Below are positions 1 to 10,769 of a stretch of DNA of 64,000 nt, piece by piece. The first letter of the stretch is position 1. Each line of letters begins with the position of its first letter. Source of the DNA: Cylicocyclus nassatus (taxonomy: Eukaryota; Nematoda; Chromadorea; Rhabditida; Strongylidae); contig CATQJL010000316.1 of the NCBI GenBank assembly GCA_958299035.1, positions 33,607,441 through 33,671,440 on the forward strand. The letters are read 5' to 3'. The notes beneath the pieces were generated by a model, which saw only the letters and a list, made by a program, of their open reading frames with translations, was not told where the DNA came from and did not search any database. A program made the position numbers and the translations under genes.

Positions 1-922
1 ATGTGATTTAGTCACATATATTTGAGAGTGCTGATTATAGCACACTTATCATGTAGAGCAAAAAATTCTGTGCCGTATAGTTCAATTGCTTTTTCTCTAT
101 TTGACAAGTAGTACCTCTCTATGCAATTCTGTAGCATTTTTATTTGTAACCGTTTCGAATTCACATGTACTTACCTTCCTGAGTTTCGAAAGTATCGCGT
201 TAGTTCAAGTTCCTTTTTCTTATTTCAATGCATTTCAAGTGTATTTACCTGTATAAATGGAGCTGTCTGTCTGTTTGTGCATACGTTCCAAACTTGGCAC
301 ACATACAATTCGGGACGGGACGAGTGTTGCAGGCTGCTTTTCGTCATTGATCGCAACCGATTTTATCTATTTTTTGCAAACTTTGAATTACGGGCTAGGG
401 AGTTCGCACAGGGGTCAAGTGAGCGTGCTGATTACGAATGGTAAAAAGCCACTACTTTTTGTTGATTTTTATCTATTTTTTGCAAGCTTCAGGTACTGGC
501 CCTTACTGCGCCACAGGTCGACGTCAGGTCCACAGCGGATTGTTCTGCGCTTTTTTTAACTAGGAAACTTCTTCGCTATTTGTGCACGATTGCCTGATTT
601 GTTGGAAAATCGCGCTTGAACTAGCAGGACCATGTTTTAGATCGGCTAAAGATATAGTTCCCGCTACGTCGGCGGCAAAATTTCGAAAGGCCGTTATAAG
701 CAATCAATGTTTATAGTTCTTGCTCAACAATTGGAGAGCTAGAATAATTGTGCCAAGAAAAACACAACCTCCAAAGAAGAAGGAGAAAGATGAGTCTTTA
801 TTCCAAAATATTTGTAAAACATTTAATGTTCTAAATAAAAAATTGGAAGAATAATTTTTTTTACAAAAAAAAGAGGAACCTATTTCTCCTTTGTTGCAAT
901 TAACTACTTTCGTTTGTTTCAG
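1..922. other. No gene seen; repeat-like AT-rich DNA
   Basis: Short open stretches here are interrupted and low in complexity. A TGTC/CTGT run near 263-276 resembles the tail of a dispersed repeat near 12590. No splice-bounded exon or RNA gene is visible. Confidence 0.5.
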
Positions 923-1005
923 GCCCCGAAAATGTGCAGTTTCACGCACTTGTTGTCCGCAGCAATATGTCAAAAGTCGTGTCTCAAGAAACTCAACTCA
1001 GAAAA
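923..1005 (+). CDS. Possible internal exon, 27 codons, unknown product
   Basis: An 83-nt segment lies between a strong acceptor (TTTGTTTCAG, ending 922) and a GTAATC donor at 1006. After two bases completing a split codon it reads PENVQFHALVVRSN and onward for 27 codons without a stop, with a protein-like composition. I cannot find a partner exon on either side, and the next block (from 1072) is a transposon end, so it may be an orphan or decayed exon. No family is recognised. Confidence 0.28.
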
Positions 1006-1071
1006 GTAATCTTTCTTTGGGTTTTATCAGTTGCACGCTGTTTTGGTATTCAACTCAGAACGTGCATTGTA

Positions 1072-2160
1072 TTAGGTTGGTGCAAAAATAATGTCCGTTC
1101 CGCAAAGTTTCAGTCTGAAATGGTGTAACTTTGTCTAGTCAGCCTTTTTTCTATGGTCAAGATTAATGGAAGCACTAAACCTCTTGTAACTTAGCGGCAC
1201 CTGTTCGTACTGATATCACAAACCCAAAGAAAACCATTCGTTAAAATTTTTTCTGTTTGAGAACCGAGTCTTTGAGAGATTACGACTTCTTTCAGGTTTC
1301 GTTCCTATGGCTAGTAATACACGCGTGTAGAAGAAACTTCGACGAAGAAATTTTTCCAAAAGAAAAGATATTAAAGCAAGGTTGTCCTTTTTGGAGTCTA
1401 CTTGTGGTAGGCCTGAAAGTCCTAAATTAGGAAATTTGGATTTCTTCGTGCACTGAATAGCTAAGTTTTCCTGCAGAAAACGTAGACAAGGTGTCCCAAT
1501 TTTGAGCTACAGAAATAAGAGAAGCTTTGGCGATTACCTTGATCATAAGAAATTTCTGAATCATAGAATGTTACCGGCGAGAATCTATTTTGGGGCGTCA
1601 ATTTCTCAGCCCAGATTTTTGCGGAAAATCTACTTATGCATGCAGTAGGTAAAAAATAGTCCCATACTGCTGTTAAGTTTCCAAAGGATTTTATTCATTT
1701 GCGTCTGATTTGTGACCACGAAAGTAGAAGCAATGAAATTTTGACTTTGAGTGCTGCTATGATGCTAGTATAGAAGCCTAATTTCACCACTGTCTCTACG
1801 AAAAGTTATGTTTTTCGAAAAACTGCCAGAATCAATTGCTGTCTTAATAAATGCTCGAAAATCGTAAGTTCTCATAGAAATGTTCAATAAGCAACTTTGC
1901 CTAGTTAGGAAAAGCAGGCAAAACCTTCAATACCTACTCGTTTGGTTTTCAAGGTAAGTTCATTTTTTGCTGATTAAAGTTAGAAAAACCAATAAAAAAA
2001 GTTTTCTTTTAGCGCTATGCAATTTATGCTCATCATAAAGTGAAATTTTTACAAAGAGTGTAACTTACTCTTTCAAACAAAATAAGAGCAATGAATTTGG
2101 TTGGCGAAGTCAGAAGTTATAAATTTTTGAAATTGATGCGACACTCTCATCTCAACCTAA
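1072..2160. mobile_element. Mariner-like non-autonomous element, diverged
   Basis: The left end reads TTAGGTTGGTGCAAAAATAA directly after a TA at 1070-1071, a mariner-type terminus. The right end at 2160 closes with CAACCTAA. The last ~190 bp, reverse-complemented, resemble the arm of the palindrome at 46513-47219 (shared blocks such as ATAACTTC and GAAAGAGTAA). The right flank is TG instead of TA, so one boundary is mutated or wrong. No transposase frame is visible. Confidence 0.4.
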
Positions 2161-2294
2161 TGATTCTTCTGTCAATGTAGACTAGTGAAAACTATCGAAG
2201 TCTTTGGCATATCCATATATAGGAAAATTATAGAACGCTTCAGGGTCTAATTTACATCGATATATAAAACAAGATGATATTGTTTTTTATAAAG

Positions 2295-2342
2295 TTCATA
2301 TGGAGCGTCCACGTTTGCCAACACAAACAAGCTCCATATGAA
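2295..2342. repeat. Short perfect hairpin
   Basis: TTCATATGGAGC and its exact reverse complement are separated by 24 nt. It lies in non-coding DNA with no adjacent gene to regulate. Confidence 0.5.
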
Positions 2343-3068
2343 TTAAGATGTTAATAAAACATTCTTTGTTACCCCATTAAGGTGACGATATTTTCGTCAG
2401 TAAAGAAAAATTGCCTCTTAATCGCGACTTTCTAGTGCTAAGTTGTCACTTCAGATGATTTCACTTACGATGCGATGCGCGAAAAATGTAATGTGCTAAT
2501 AAAAACAAGTAAAAGTCAACCTTTCTGCTTTTTTCCAACTTCGTATTTGAACAATAAGAGACAGACCTACTCATCAAGCTTTGATAATCTAGTTCCTTTT
2601 TTCCATTAGGCCCTTGTCTTACTTGCAATCATTCAGCGAATGTGAAGTGAAGAGCGGGTAATATCTTTGACAAAAGCTTAGTAAGCAGTATACTTGGGTA
2701 ATTCGATAATTTTTCATCGGAATGAATATCGAATAAATTCGGAAAATCAAAAATATCGAATGAATGAATTTCGAATAAATTCGGAAAAACAAAAGTATTG
2801 AATGAATGAATTTCGAATAAATTCGGAAAATCAAAAATATCGAATGAAAATATAATCTATCGAATATATTCGAACGTTGGAAGTCGAATTTCGAATAAAT
2901 ATTCGAATGATTTATCGAATAACTAAAGCAATCACATCTCAAAATTGCCGACATATCTGGCTAAAGCCGATCCAATCATAATCAGCCCCCTAGTATCCCC
3001 TATACCAACTCCTAGCTCAAAATTTTCCAAAAATTGCTGAAATCAATAAAATAGACTTCGGTTTCAAT

Positions 3069-3335
3069 CAGCACCCTCACTTACCCCTTTGTACCAACTC
3101 CCAACCTCGTAGCCCAAGATTTTCCAAAAATCGATAAAATCGATAAAGTAAAGTTTTATCCATAATCAGCACCCTCACTTACTCCCTACCAACTCCCAAC
3201 CTCGTAGCTCAAGATTTTCCAAAAATCGATAAAATCGATAAAGTAAATTTTTATTCATAATCAGCACCCTCACATACCCCTTTGTACCAACTCCCAGCCC
3301 CGCAGCCCAAGATTCTCCACAAATCGATAAAGTCG
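3069..3335. repeat. Tandem repeat, about 96-bp unit, ~2.8 copies
   Basis: Units begin with CAGCACCCTCAC at 3069, 3167 and 3262, and each carries a downstream AAAATCGATAAAATCGATAA-like stretch. A more degenerate unit precedes them (from ~2975). A single related motif lies at ~15528 in another copy of the surrounding element. Confidence 0.75.
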
Positions 3336-3607
3336 GTCGGCAACTAGTCTATACATCAGCAAAAAGTCATATTTTACCCTTTATTGGACGATCTAAAAAA
3401 GCAGTCGATATAAATTTTTATGCTGTGCCCAAAAGATTCTTCTTCATATGGTCTGAAAGAGACCACATATGTACTTAAATTCCATAAATGCTACGATACA
3501 TTGCCTGTTCATCGGAGACTTTCGTCTTGTGTGGTACAAGCTAATCGTGGACGAAGGCATGTGGTTTCCTCCGCGAAGCGAGCACGAATGCCCCCTATAA
3601 CCCCGGG

Positions 3608-3790
3608 CATACTGTAGGCATTTCAGTGGCGACTCGGTATGGCAATACTCAAATTGTCCAAAACCTATTCTGAAAGTACAGAATGCAGGGCATTTATCTT
3701 TTTAGTATGTTGTACACGCTAAACATTTGTGGTAAGCTGCCATTACATCTGAAGACATCTCGTAATTGGCATATCGCGTACGGGCGATCT
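3608..3790 (-). mobile_element. Small MITE of the GCATACCTCACG family, degenerate
   Basis: Compared with the well-kept copy at 43911-44135, this stretch lies in reverse orientation and shares the order of blocks around GGCAATA...CAATT, AGGGCA and GAAGACATCT. Both ends have drifted (GGGCATACTGTAGGCATTTC on the left). Confidence 0.45.
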
Positions 3791-4084
3791 AAATCGTCTA
3801 ATCCTGCACTACAACTGCGATGTCCTTTACTCAATATACACTAATTCGCAAAAAACTCCAAGGTAACGAATAGGCAGTTTTGCAATAATTTATGCGAGCA
3901 AGAGTGCTCACTAGTGTGGGCTTTGCGTACCGCAAGCATGAGCAATGCAAAGAAAGAAGAACAGCCATTTCAATTCAGTATGAAAAAACATAAGCTTGAA
4001 TTTGATATCTTCTTTGCTGATTTGGTGCCAATAGCAGTGCGAACAATTTCATTGATCGAAGCAAAATCAATTAAAATCCACATA

Positions 4085-4455
4085 TGTCAGAGGGCGCGAA
4101 TCACCGACCTACCGATCTTCAGTGGCGGGAAGAAAAGCCCGCGCTGACCCCTTCGGCAGGGTATAAATACCGGGAGTCAGGGGGAGTCTCAGAGTCCGCG
4201 CTGAGGAAGCGCTAGCGGAAGCTAACTCCGTCGAAGAGAGGCGGATCTCCCCCTTAGATAGAGAGTAACCAGTAAACCTGCCGAAGTGTTCAAAGAGGGC
4301 AAAGTCCGCTGTTTCGTTGTTAGCCTGTTCAAGTCCCACGTTCTTGTTTTCTCGTTGTTAATTGCCGTTTTCTGAGATAGATAATTAGTCGTTCAATCCG
4401 TGTTGTCTATCGATTCGGTTGAAACCGTTATACCACTAGACACCCCCCGGTTACA
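4085..4455 (+). mobile_element. Solo LTR with TATA box
   Basis: A 371-bp insertion begins TGTCAGAGGG and ends GGTTACA. It is flanked by CATA at 4081-4084 and 4456-4459. Removing it with one CATA restores colinearity with the paralogous sequence near 20645-20700, so the borders are well supported. A TATAAATA box at 4162-4169 is followed by a GC-rich downstream region, as in an LTR promoter. No second LTR or internal gag/pol sequence is seen, so this is a recombined solo copy. The family is undetermined. Confidence 0.7.
4162..4169 (+). promoter_or_regulatory. TATA box inside the solo LTR
   Basis: TATAAATA lies in a GC-rich context 77 bp inside the LTR. This fits a retrotransposon core promoter; activity is unknown. 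Confidence 0.45.
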
Positions 4456-4956
4456 CATATAATTTTCTTTACTGTCGCAAGCAGTCGGAAGAATGCGACT
4501 CTCCATACAGTTCAAAGGTATGCCGGTTGCAAAAGATGCATTACCGAGTTTTGCGAAAAAAAAACGCGGACGAAGTGAGCTTGATACTCAGCAGTTGGCT
4601 CCGCAACAAAGTCGAATAATCTGAATACGGAGTACATCGAATACGAATTCGAATAAACATTCGAATAAAACATTCGAATAAAATCTATTCGAAACCCCGT
4701 TTTTTTGATTATTCGAGTTTTCAAATTTTATTCGAAACACCGTTTTCTCAATTATTCAAGTTTCGAATATTATTCGAAGATGGAAGAACTCCGAATATCG
4801 AATTTCGAATATGAATATATTCGAATGTTTTATTCGAATGATCGAATTTCTATTCGATTCGGACCCAAGTATAGTAAGCAGTCTGTCTGTCTGATAATGT
4901 AGTACGGTTCCGTCACTAGATTCCAGCCCATATATCTTGCTTACATACTTAGATGC

Positions 4957-5187
4957 TCATTCTGTCGTGGAAACAGCTCCGCTAGGAAGATAAATCCCGA
5001 GTTTATTCTTACCGAAGAAAGTTATATGTAAAAGCAGAAAACTACTTCTTTGGGAGCCAAACACGTGCGGATAATCTAAATGGCTTACCGGACGAATTTT
5101 TTGATCTATTGCAAAAAAGAAGTCTCCGTGAATACACAAATCTGAGTCGTCAAGGGGAAGATGTAACGCAGACACAACTTCTTCATC
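4957..5187 (-). CDS. Unrecognised open segment, 76 codons
   Basis: Reading leftward from 5187, the frame is open between TAA (5190-5188) and TGA (4959-4957). It has a balanced composition (DDSDLCIHGDFFFAIDQKIRP, then YPHVFGSQRSS). There is no ATG near the start, so as an exon it would need an acceptor near 5190. Potential donors GTAAGC and GTAAGA occur inside it. No homologue is recognised and no neighbouring exon joins in phase. Confidence 0.25.
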   Translation of the reverse strand, partial: DEEVVSALHLPLDDSDLCIHGDFFFAIDQKIRPVSHLDYPHVFGSQRSSFLLLHITFFGKNKLGIYLPSGAVSTTE

Positions 5188-6545
5188 TTAAGCATATGCA
5201 ATAGGTACTGTTTAATCGCAAACATAACACTTAATATAACATTCATTTTTCTCATTAATTGGAATGCCACCTTCTATCACTCCAAAATATCAGTGTTTTG
5301 ATTGGAAGGTACCTTATATATTATAAAATAACTGCACATTCCAAATAAATTATTCGATTTGCCAACAAACAAACCTTTTTCCTACAAAGACAAATGGAAT
5401 TACAGTTGCGATCGGACTAGTTTTTGAGTACGGGAATGCGTGCAAATTTGGATGACACCTATATTAATTCTTTAGAAACACCCATGGTTTGCAGAGTGCC
5501 CGCAAAGTATACGCCAAAAGAGTGTAAAAGGTTGCGATTAATCATTACTTGGCCTTTAAGAAAAGTGAATCTATTATGTTGAAACATAAGTCTTGCACCA
5601 CATTTTTCAAGAACTCCGTATTTTCCTCCATATTGTACAAATATGTTTGAACTAGTGTAATTTGAAAAGAAAAGACCTTTCGTTTTCTGAGTATGTTCAA
5701 AGCAAGAATTATCACTGTCATATCGGCTGCCGCGGCTATTGAATGCAAGCATTCGGAATGCGTATTTCCAATTTTAAATTCCAAAAATTCCGAAAGACCC
5801 GAAATTTCCAAACGTACTTTTCATTCTTTATAATCATGCTTTATAACTAAAACATTTTTGCTGATAGGAGGTCTCTAAAAGTTGTAATTTACGACCTTAT
5901 TTTTGAGTCATTATAATGTTTGAAATCAAATCTCTAACGTGTACAATAAATTACTACATATATCAAATACAATGGAAAAAGTACCATACAGATTAAAACG
6001 CTGCTCTGAGCCTTTCAACATGATTTTTTTTGGAATTAGTGACTTATGTGCCAACATAATAGTAAGTCAAGAATAATTTAAGTGGCTTCATCATAGATGA
6101 GTTGGTTTTCTGAAATTTGAGCTATGAGTTGCATCGTACAAATTTATCATCGATTCTTATTTAGTGTTTTAATTTTCTGTGGAACAATTTTGAAGAGTTA
6201 GCTATTTTATAGCCATAAAATTGCAATAAATTTCTAACAAAGATTCGGCAAATGTTTGTCTACCTACAGCTAATTTGAAGCAGCGAACGATTTATGTATG
6301 GGAAAAACTTTTGAAGGTGAAATATCACATTGCCAGCCATAAATTACTGCTGCGGTGTGACTATTGAACAATCGTACTTACAAGAAAAAAATCCGACCTG
6401 TTTCATTTAGTGGTGATCGAAGTATCAAGTGTTAGAAGACAGTTCCCTATCATTTTTTGCAACATTTCAGCGAATGCAACGGTAACGGAGTTATTAAAAC
6501 GGTTTCTCGAAGACGACTTCGGCTACCTGAGTGCATCAGTCAGCA
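5188..6545. other. No gene seen upstream of the secreted-protein gene
   Basis: AT-rich sequence with overlapping short frames on both strands around 5459-5811 but no splice-bounded exon. The last few hundred bases must contain the promoter of the gene starting at 6546; no clear TATA box or trans-splice acceptor stands out. Confidence 0.45.
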
Positions 6546-9351
6546 ATGATATGGCTTGTTGCGCTGGTCGTCCTCAGCCTACTGCAGGCAGCTGATGCAA
6601 GGCTCAGGTAAGATTTTTCAAAGTTGTACCCTTATGTTGCAACTGAAAAATAAACTGCAATAAAATTTTAAAATTATTTTTAGACAGCGTATAAAGGAAG
6701 CGAATGATTTAATTTAAAAGTAATCATTTTATAATACTTCGCTAAGGTAATTGAGCATAAATTGTATGTGGCCGTAATTCGTCTTTGCATTCCAGAGTGT
6801 ACAGATTTCACATATCATGGCAGTAAAAATGAGCGGTTACATTCACGAGAATAGTTGAGACCAGTCAACAGTTACCGTTGATTCGTTGATCGCACGGACT
6901 GTTCACGGACTGCGGCCCACGCGCGACGCGGCTGAAATGTCGCTAGAGCACGCTTGTACAATGAGATTTGTACTGGGGCAAGCGTTCTACCCGAGGCGCG
7001 TGCTCCGCACTGATGCCCAGTCCGTGCGGTCAACAAATCAACTATACATGTTTTAGTGTGGCTCTGCTTTCTGCTATGCAGTTCTTAACCATTTGACGAC
7101 GACGCCTAATTTTGCGTGGCGGCGCTGAGGGACGACGCGATTTTGCACAACACTTTTGGCTTGGGGAAGTTTTGTGATTGTTTGCAAAAGTAAAGTTGTT
7201 TTGTAAACAACTCCAATGATATTCCTGAACGACGAAGTCTACAGGTCCCAAGAATGCAAAAAATTGAAAAAATTACTGAACTGTGGAAAAAGTACTAGAC
7301 CTAGAAAGTATATGATTTTGCAAGGGGTGTGGGCCACCGGTGGTACACATCGTCCCTAGCGGCAAAAAGTACCTAGGCCACCGGTGGTACACAACGTCGT
7401 CAATGGGTTAAGCATCGAAGGTTGCTTTGCTGCTAAAATGACCACATACAAAAATTCTCAATTTTTTCAGTGAAGGCATGCAAACGTTTGTGCACTGAAA
7501 ACCAGCCTGGAATTTTCAATGTTAAAGTACAAGTTCCAAACCATTTTACCATTTTTTGCACAGAATGAATCATCCTTTATGCGTTTAATCGCTATAGCTG
7601 ATTCGTCTCTCGCATACTGCAAAACAACTAAAATAACCGTTGTATGAGTGTCTTATTATGTCTAAGATTGAAGTGAAAACAAGCAATGCTTTTTGATGGT
7701 TGTGACCATTCGAAATACGATATATAATGAAACAAATGAGAAGTAAGAATGTAATCGTCAAGATACAAAATTTTACGACAATTTTTGCTTTTTTTTACAC
7801 TATCCGGTTTCGGGGCTAAGAACTATACTGGTAGCTACCCTATGCTGCTGAAGTCGATGATAAACGCTGATCCCAAAACTGCGACCCTTATCTGCGGAAC
7901 GTTCTTTTGAGTTTCACAGTTTTGGCCCCCAATCTTATGATAGAATAGTGCAGCGCGAGTGTGGGATGTTCACTGCACAAAGGGTTGCATGTTCAATCTT
8001 TCGCAAGGGAGATTTTTGCACTTTTGTTTCTTACGCCACAGCCTCTCCAAAATGTGCTTTGCACGTAAGGATTACAGTTTTGGGATCAGCATTTATCACT
8101 GATTTCGGCCACATCTATCACCTCTTGAATGACCACTTTACTAAGGAAACTTTCCTGTAAGTAATATTATTTTCGAAGAGTTTTTTGAACTAAAAGTACC
8201 ATTATTTTTAGTTATCTTGAAAATGCAACATACATTAGCATCATCCTATAAGTCGGCAAAGATATCTGCTGGGTGCAGCATTGCTTTTAGTGTAAAACTA
8301 ACGCAATAGCTAAATTTGTAGAGTTATCCGTCCCATATCATGTAACATCTTTATTTGCATCATTCGTGCATTCCACACTATCATTTCTTCTACAGAAGGG
8401 TGAGAATTTGCAGAGAATTGTTTTTACTTTTTAACAAATGCATGACCATTTTTCTGAACTTTACTCTTTTATAACTAACAAACAATCCGCACTAGTGCAA
8501 GACCGATAGGTGGAACCAAACTTTTTTTCAGATAAAAAGTGGTGCCACTCGGTATGCTAAAAAAAAATTATTGAGTCGCCCATTATGATAAATGATCTTA
8601 CATGCGAGAGTTCAAATTCAAATGAATATACTGTATACTTTGACATTGTTTATAAATAAGCAGGTATTATCTTTATGAAATATAACTTGAGGTTAGGATT
8701 AGCTACATAGTTCCAAAGAAGATGAGACGCTAGCTTTGCTGTGATAATTTGCAAGAATGACGTAGTATTACTACGTTTTTCAAAAAATCAAATTACAGAT
8801 TTGAGAGGCAAACGCCGCCTTGCGATCCATGTGCAGCAGCAGCAGCAGCTGCGGCGGCGGCGGCGGCAGCAGCAGCACCGCCACCACCACCTCCGCCTAC
8901 TGAACCACCACCACCACCACCACCTCCGCCTACTGAACCACCACCACCACCACCTCCTCCGCCTACTGAGCCACCACCGCCGCCACCACCGGCTCCGGCT
9001 CCCGCTGCGGCTCCTGCCACTACAGTGTGCGTAACTTGTCAGCAACAACCTCAAACGCCGACTACGATCATAAAGGAAGTCATAAGAGAACGTTATGTAA
9101 TGCCTCCAAAAAGACGCTGGCGCCCTATGCCCTTTTGGTTCCCACCCCCACCACCTCCACCACCTCCGCCGCCACCACCACCCCCACCACCACCGCCACC
9201 ACCACCACCACCGCCGCGACGACCTCCAATAGTTAAATACAAGTTTGTGTACCACCGTCAGCAACCCTGGTACAGTTGTAACGTATGCGCGGTCAAAGTT
9301 CAATGCACTGATCCTACCGGTGTAGCTTGCGCTACAGCCACAGGTGGTTAA
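6546..9351 (+). CDS. Secreted Ala/Pro-rich protein with Cys-containing C-terminus (2 exons)
   Basis: Exon 1 (6546-6607) encodes MIWLVALVVLSLLQAADARL, a textbook signal peptide with likely cleavage after ADA, and ends at CTCAG|GTAAGA. Exon 2 (8799-9351) begins after AAATTACAG. The split codon AG|A keeps the frame, giving 204 residues. The mature protein starts with a Cys pair (PPCDPC), then a poly-Ala tract, three Pro runs separated by TE, a short Ala/Pro linker, a VCVTC motif, a charged segment (KEVIRERYVMPPKRRW), a ~25-residue Pro tract, and a C-terminal domain with VKYKFVYHRQQPWYSCNVC and further Cys. AATAAA follows 27 nt after the stop. The 2.2-kb intron is filled with MITE-like repeats, unlike the 40-nt introns elsewhere. 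Low-complexity secreted proteins of this kind are often cuticle or eggshell components in nematodes, but the C-terminal domain is not one I know. Role unknown. Confidence 0.72.
6877..7042. repeat. Inverted-repeat MITE in the intron
   Basis: Ends GTTGATTCGTTGATCGCACG and its complement near 7021-7042 flank a GC-rich centre. It lies inside the large intron of the secreted-protein gene. Confidence 0.6.
7332..7393. repeat. Direct repeat of an 18-mer containing CCACCGGTGG
   Basis: GGCCACCGGTGGTACACA occurs at 7332 and again at 7376. Each copy holds a perfect 10-bp palindrome. It is probably part of a repeat end within the intron. Confidence 0.6.
7855..8102. repeat. Inverted repeat, about 250 bp, in the intron
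   Basis: The left arm near 7855-7890 (GATAAACGCTGATCCCAAAA) pairs with the right arm near 8068-8100, separated by ~180 bp. This fits a third MITE inflating the same intron. Confidence 0.55.
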
Positions 9352-9377
9352 GCGTCTGTAATTTTTGCTTTTTTCAC

Positions 9378-9383
9378 AATAAA
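9378..9383 (+). terminator. Polyadenylation signal of the secreted-protein gene
   Basis: AATAAA lies 27 nt after the TAA stop at 9349-9351, giving a short 3' UTR. Confidence 0.6.
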
Positions 9384-10429
9384 TTGTACTTTTGGTAGTT
9401 TTTTAGTGATTGAATTTACGCTCACATAACGGGAGTCAAAAAGATCATGTCGAAAAGGTGGGACTTTTTTATTTTCATCGGATTACAAACAAAAAACAGT
9501 TCTTGTAAATTTAGTACATATACTTCCAAACAAGAAACAAAGGAAGGACATTTTCAGTTTTCTGATGTCACATTGAAGTGGGAATAAATTTTCAAGCCAA
9601 AAAATAAAATCTAATAATAATACGGTTTCATACAGGTATATCGATAAGCTGTTGAATATATATACTTTGCAAGAACACACTACTTAATCGGAGAAACTTA
9701 TGATGGCAAACTCTATAAAGTAGAATCTAATCTATTTAAATAAAACCAATTGCAGTCATTTATCACATATCAAAATGATGGTTGACAGACTAATAACCAA
9801 TTTTTATCAATTTTGACTCTAATTTTTCTATCAATATTGAAAAGGCATTGATACGCCAAGAAACTGGGAATGATACGTACATGTACCCTTTCATTCAACC
9901 TTATCGATAAAATATTGTTGAAATACATCGATAACATAATGTTGAAATACTCTTTTGAAGAGTGGTAACAATAGGAATATAATTCCAGCTAGTTTACACA
10001 AATGTATAAACAAGGATACGCCTTCTTTATATAAACACAACACCGATGAGTAGTCGATGAGTATTCAAATCCTCTAAAACAATATCAGTGATTCTCAATT
10101 TTTTTCATACTTAACACGATTAATAATTGTTCACCAATAATTTACTTACATCTACACTTTCCATCTGGAACTCATAGGCAGTGAAAGCACTTTTCTTCTG
10201 TAAGACGGCAGTGGTAATTGAAAATATTGGATGACGGCTTTTCAACGAAGGAGCCAGCTTCATTACACGCTATTGAGCATCGAAGAAGGACCGAGCATGT
10301 GGAGTTTCGCCTATTAGAGGCATAACGAAAACCACCATTGTTTGAGATTGCAGGTCAAGACTCACACTGCTTTCAGCGGTTTCGCCGGGCACACCAAGCT
10401 TAGATTCTGTGCCTCACAAAGCTCTCCGG
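9384..10429. other. No gene seen
   Basis: AT-rich spacer. A short open run at ~10212-10323 (+) looks weakly protein-like but has no start or clear splice borders. Confidence 0.45.
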
Positions 10430-10620
10430 TGCTGAAGTGGCACGAGGTGAATAGATAAAAGGTATCACGGCAGGTACGAGACGAGTGGGTAGTGGTCTCA
10501 GGCGCCGCTATGATCGAACGCAGGTTCGATCCCTCTCCTAGGCCAACCAAGCCCTCTACCCTTCGGAGACGGTAAATTGGTACCAGAGTAATTCTGGGAG
10601 GATAAAAGCACTGATTTGGT
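10430..10620 (+). mobile_element. tRNA-derived SINE-like sequence
   Basis: GGTTCGATCCC at 10523-10533 matches an RNA polymerase III B box, and TGGGTAGTGGT about 37 nt upstream resembles an A box. The region does not fold into a convincing cloverleaf, and it runs into further GC-rich repeat sequence. It is therefore better read as a SINE head than as a tRNA gene. Confidence 0.4.
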
Positions 10621-10769
10621 TATCGGCTGGCCCCCGCAAGTCATTGTAAAGGCTCGCACGCATACAATTGCCTCTTCGACTATGAAGTAGTGTGCGTTCG
10701 GCGCATACCCAGAGGTATTAAAGACGCCGAATCCTTTATCCTTTTATTTATCTACCAGTGCGTCACCTC

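Larger units (their letters stand above)
3938..4624 (+). pseudogene. Small ORF of the TTCGAATA element, copy 1, split by a solo LTR
   Basis: Block 1 starts ATGAGCAATGCA at 3938 and reads MSNAKKEEQPFQFS, later DLVPIAVRTISLIEA. Block 2 reads MRLSIQFK, then RGRSELDTQQLAPQQ, ending at TGA 4622-4624. Both blocks match the inverted copy at 20037-20814 with mostly conservative replacements (VRTISLIE/VRTVSLIE, LSIQFK/VSIQFK, RSELDT/RSELDT), as expected of sequence once under coding constraint. The other copy has a clean 40-nt intron after the MSNA exon. Here the matching stretch (GTATGA...TTTGCTG) has lost the AG acceptor and reads through only because it is 42 nt long. A solo LTR interrupts the ORF at 4085, and an in-frame TAA at 4460 follows. 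No protein family is recognised. Confidence 0.5.
2681..4880 (+). mobile_element. TTCGAATA-rich dispersed element, copy 1 (fullest)
   Basis: About 2.2 kb is bounded by inverted copies of TATACTTGGGT (2689-2699 and, complemented, 4863-4873). Both ends are followed inward by dense irregular TTCGAAT/ATTCGAATA repeats (2704-2935 and 4620-4860). Inside are ~96-bp tandem repeats, a small MITE, a conserved small ORF (3938-4624) and a solo LTR. The same order (TTCGAATA block, CAGC(A)CCTCAC motif, ORF 3' part, TTCGAATA block) recurs at 15430-16580, and the ORF plus right block recurs inverted at 19930-20814. I cannot place it in a known superfamily. It could be a non-autonomous transposon that captured a gene, or a satellite-like repeat. 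Confidence 0.5.

Noticed and set aside
2704..2935. TTCGAAT repeats considered as a CRISPR-like or regulatory array
   Set aside because: Repeats are irregular, without constant spacers, and recur at the ends of a dispersed element in what looks like animal DNA.
8788..9303. Minus-strand frames rich in Gly/Val or Arg/Trp over the poly-proline region
   Set aside because: They are antisense shadows of the Ala/Pro-rich exon; the sense frame has a signal peptide, phase-correct splice and poly(A) signal.
10486..10540. A tRNA gene on the B-box match
   Set aside because: No complete acceptor stem or cloverleaf could be drawn; it is better explained as a SINE head.
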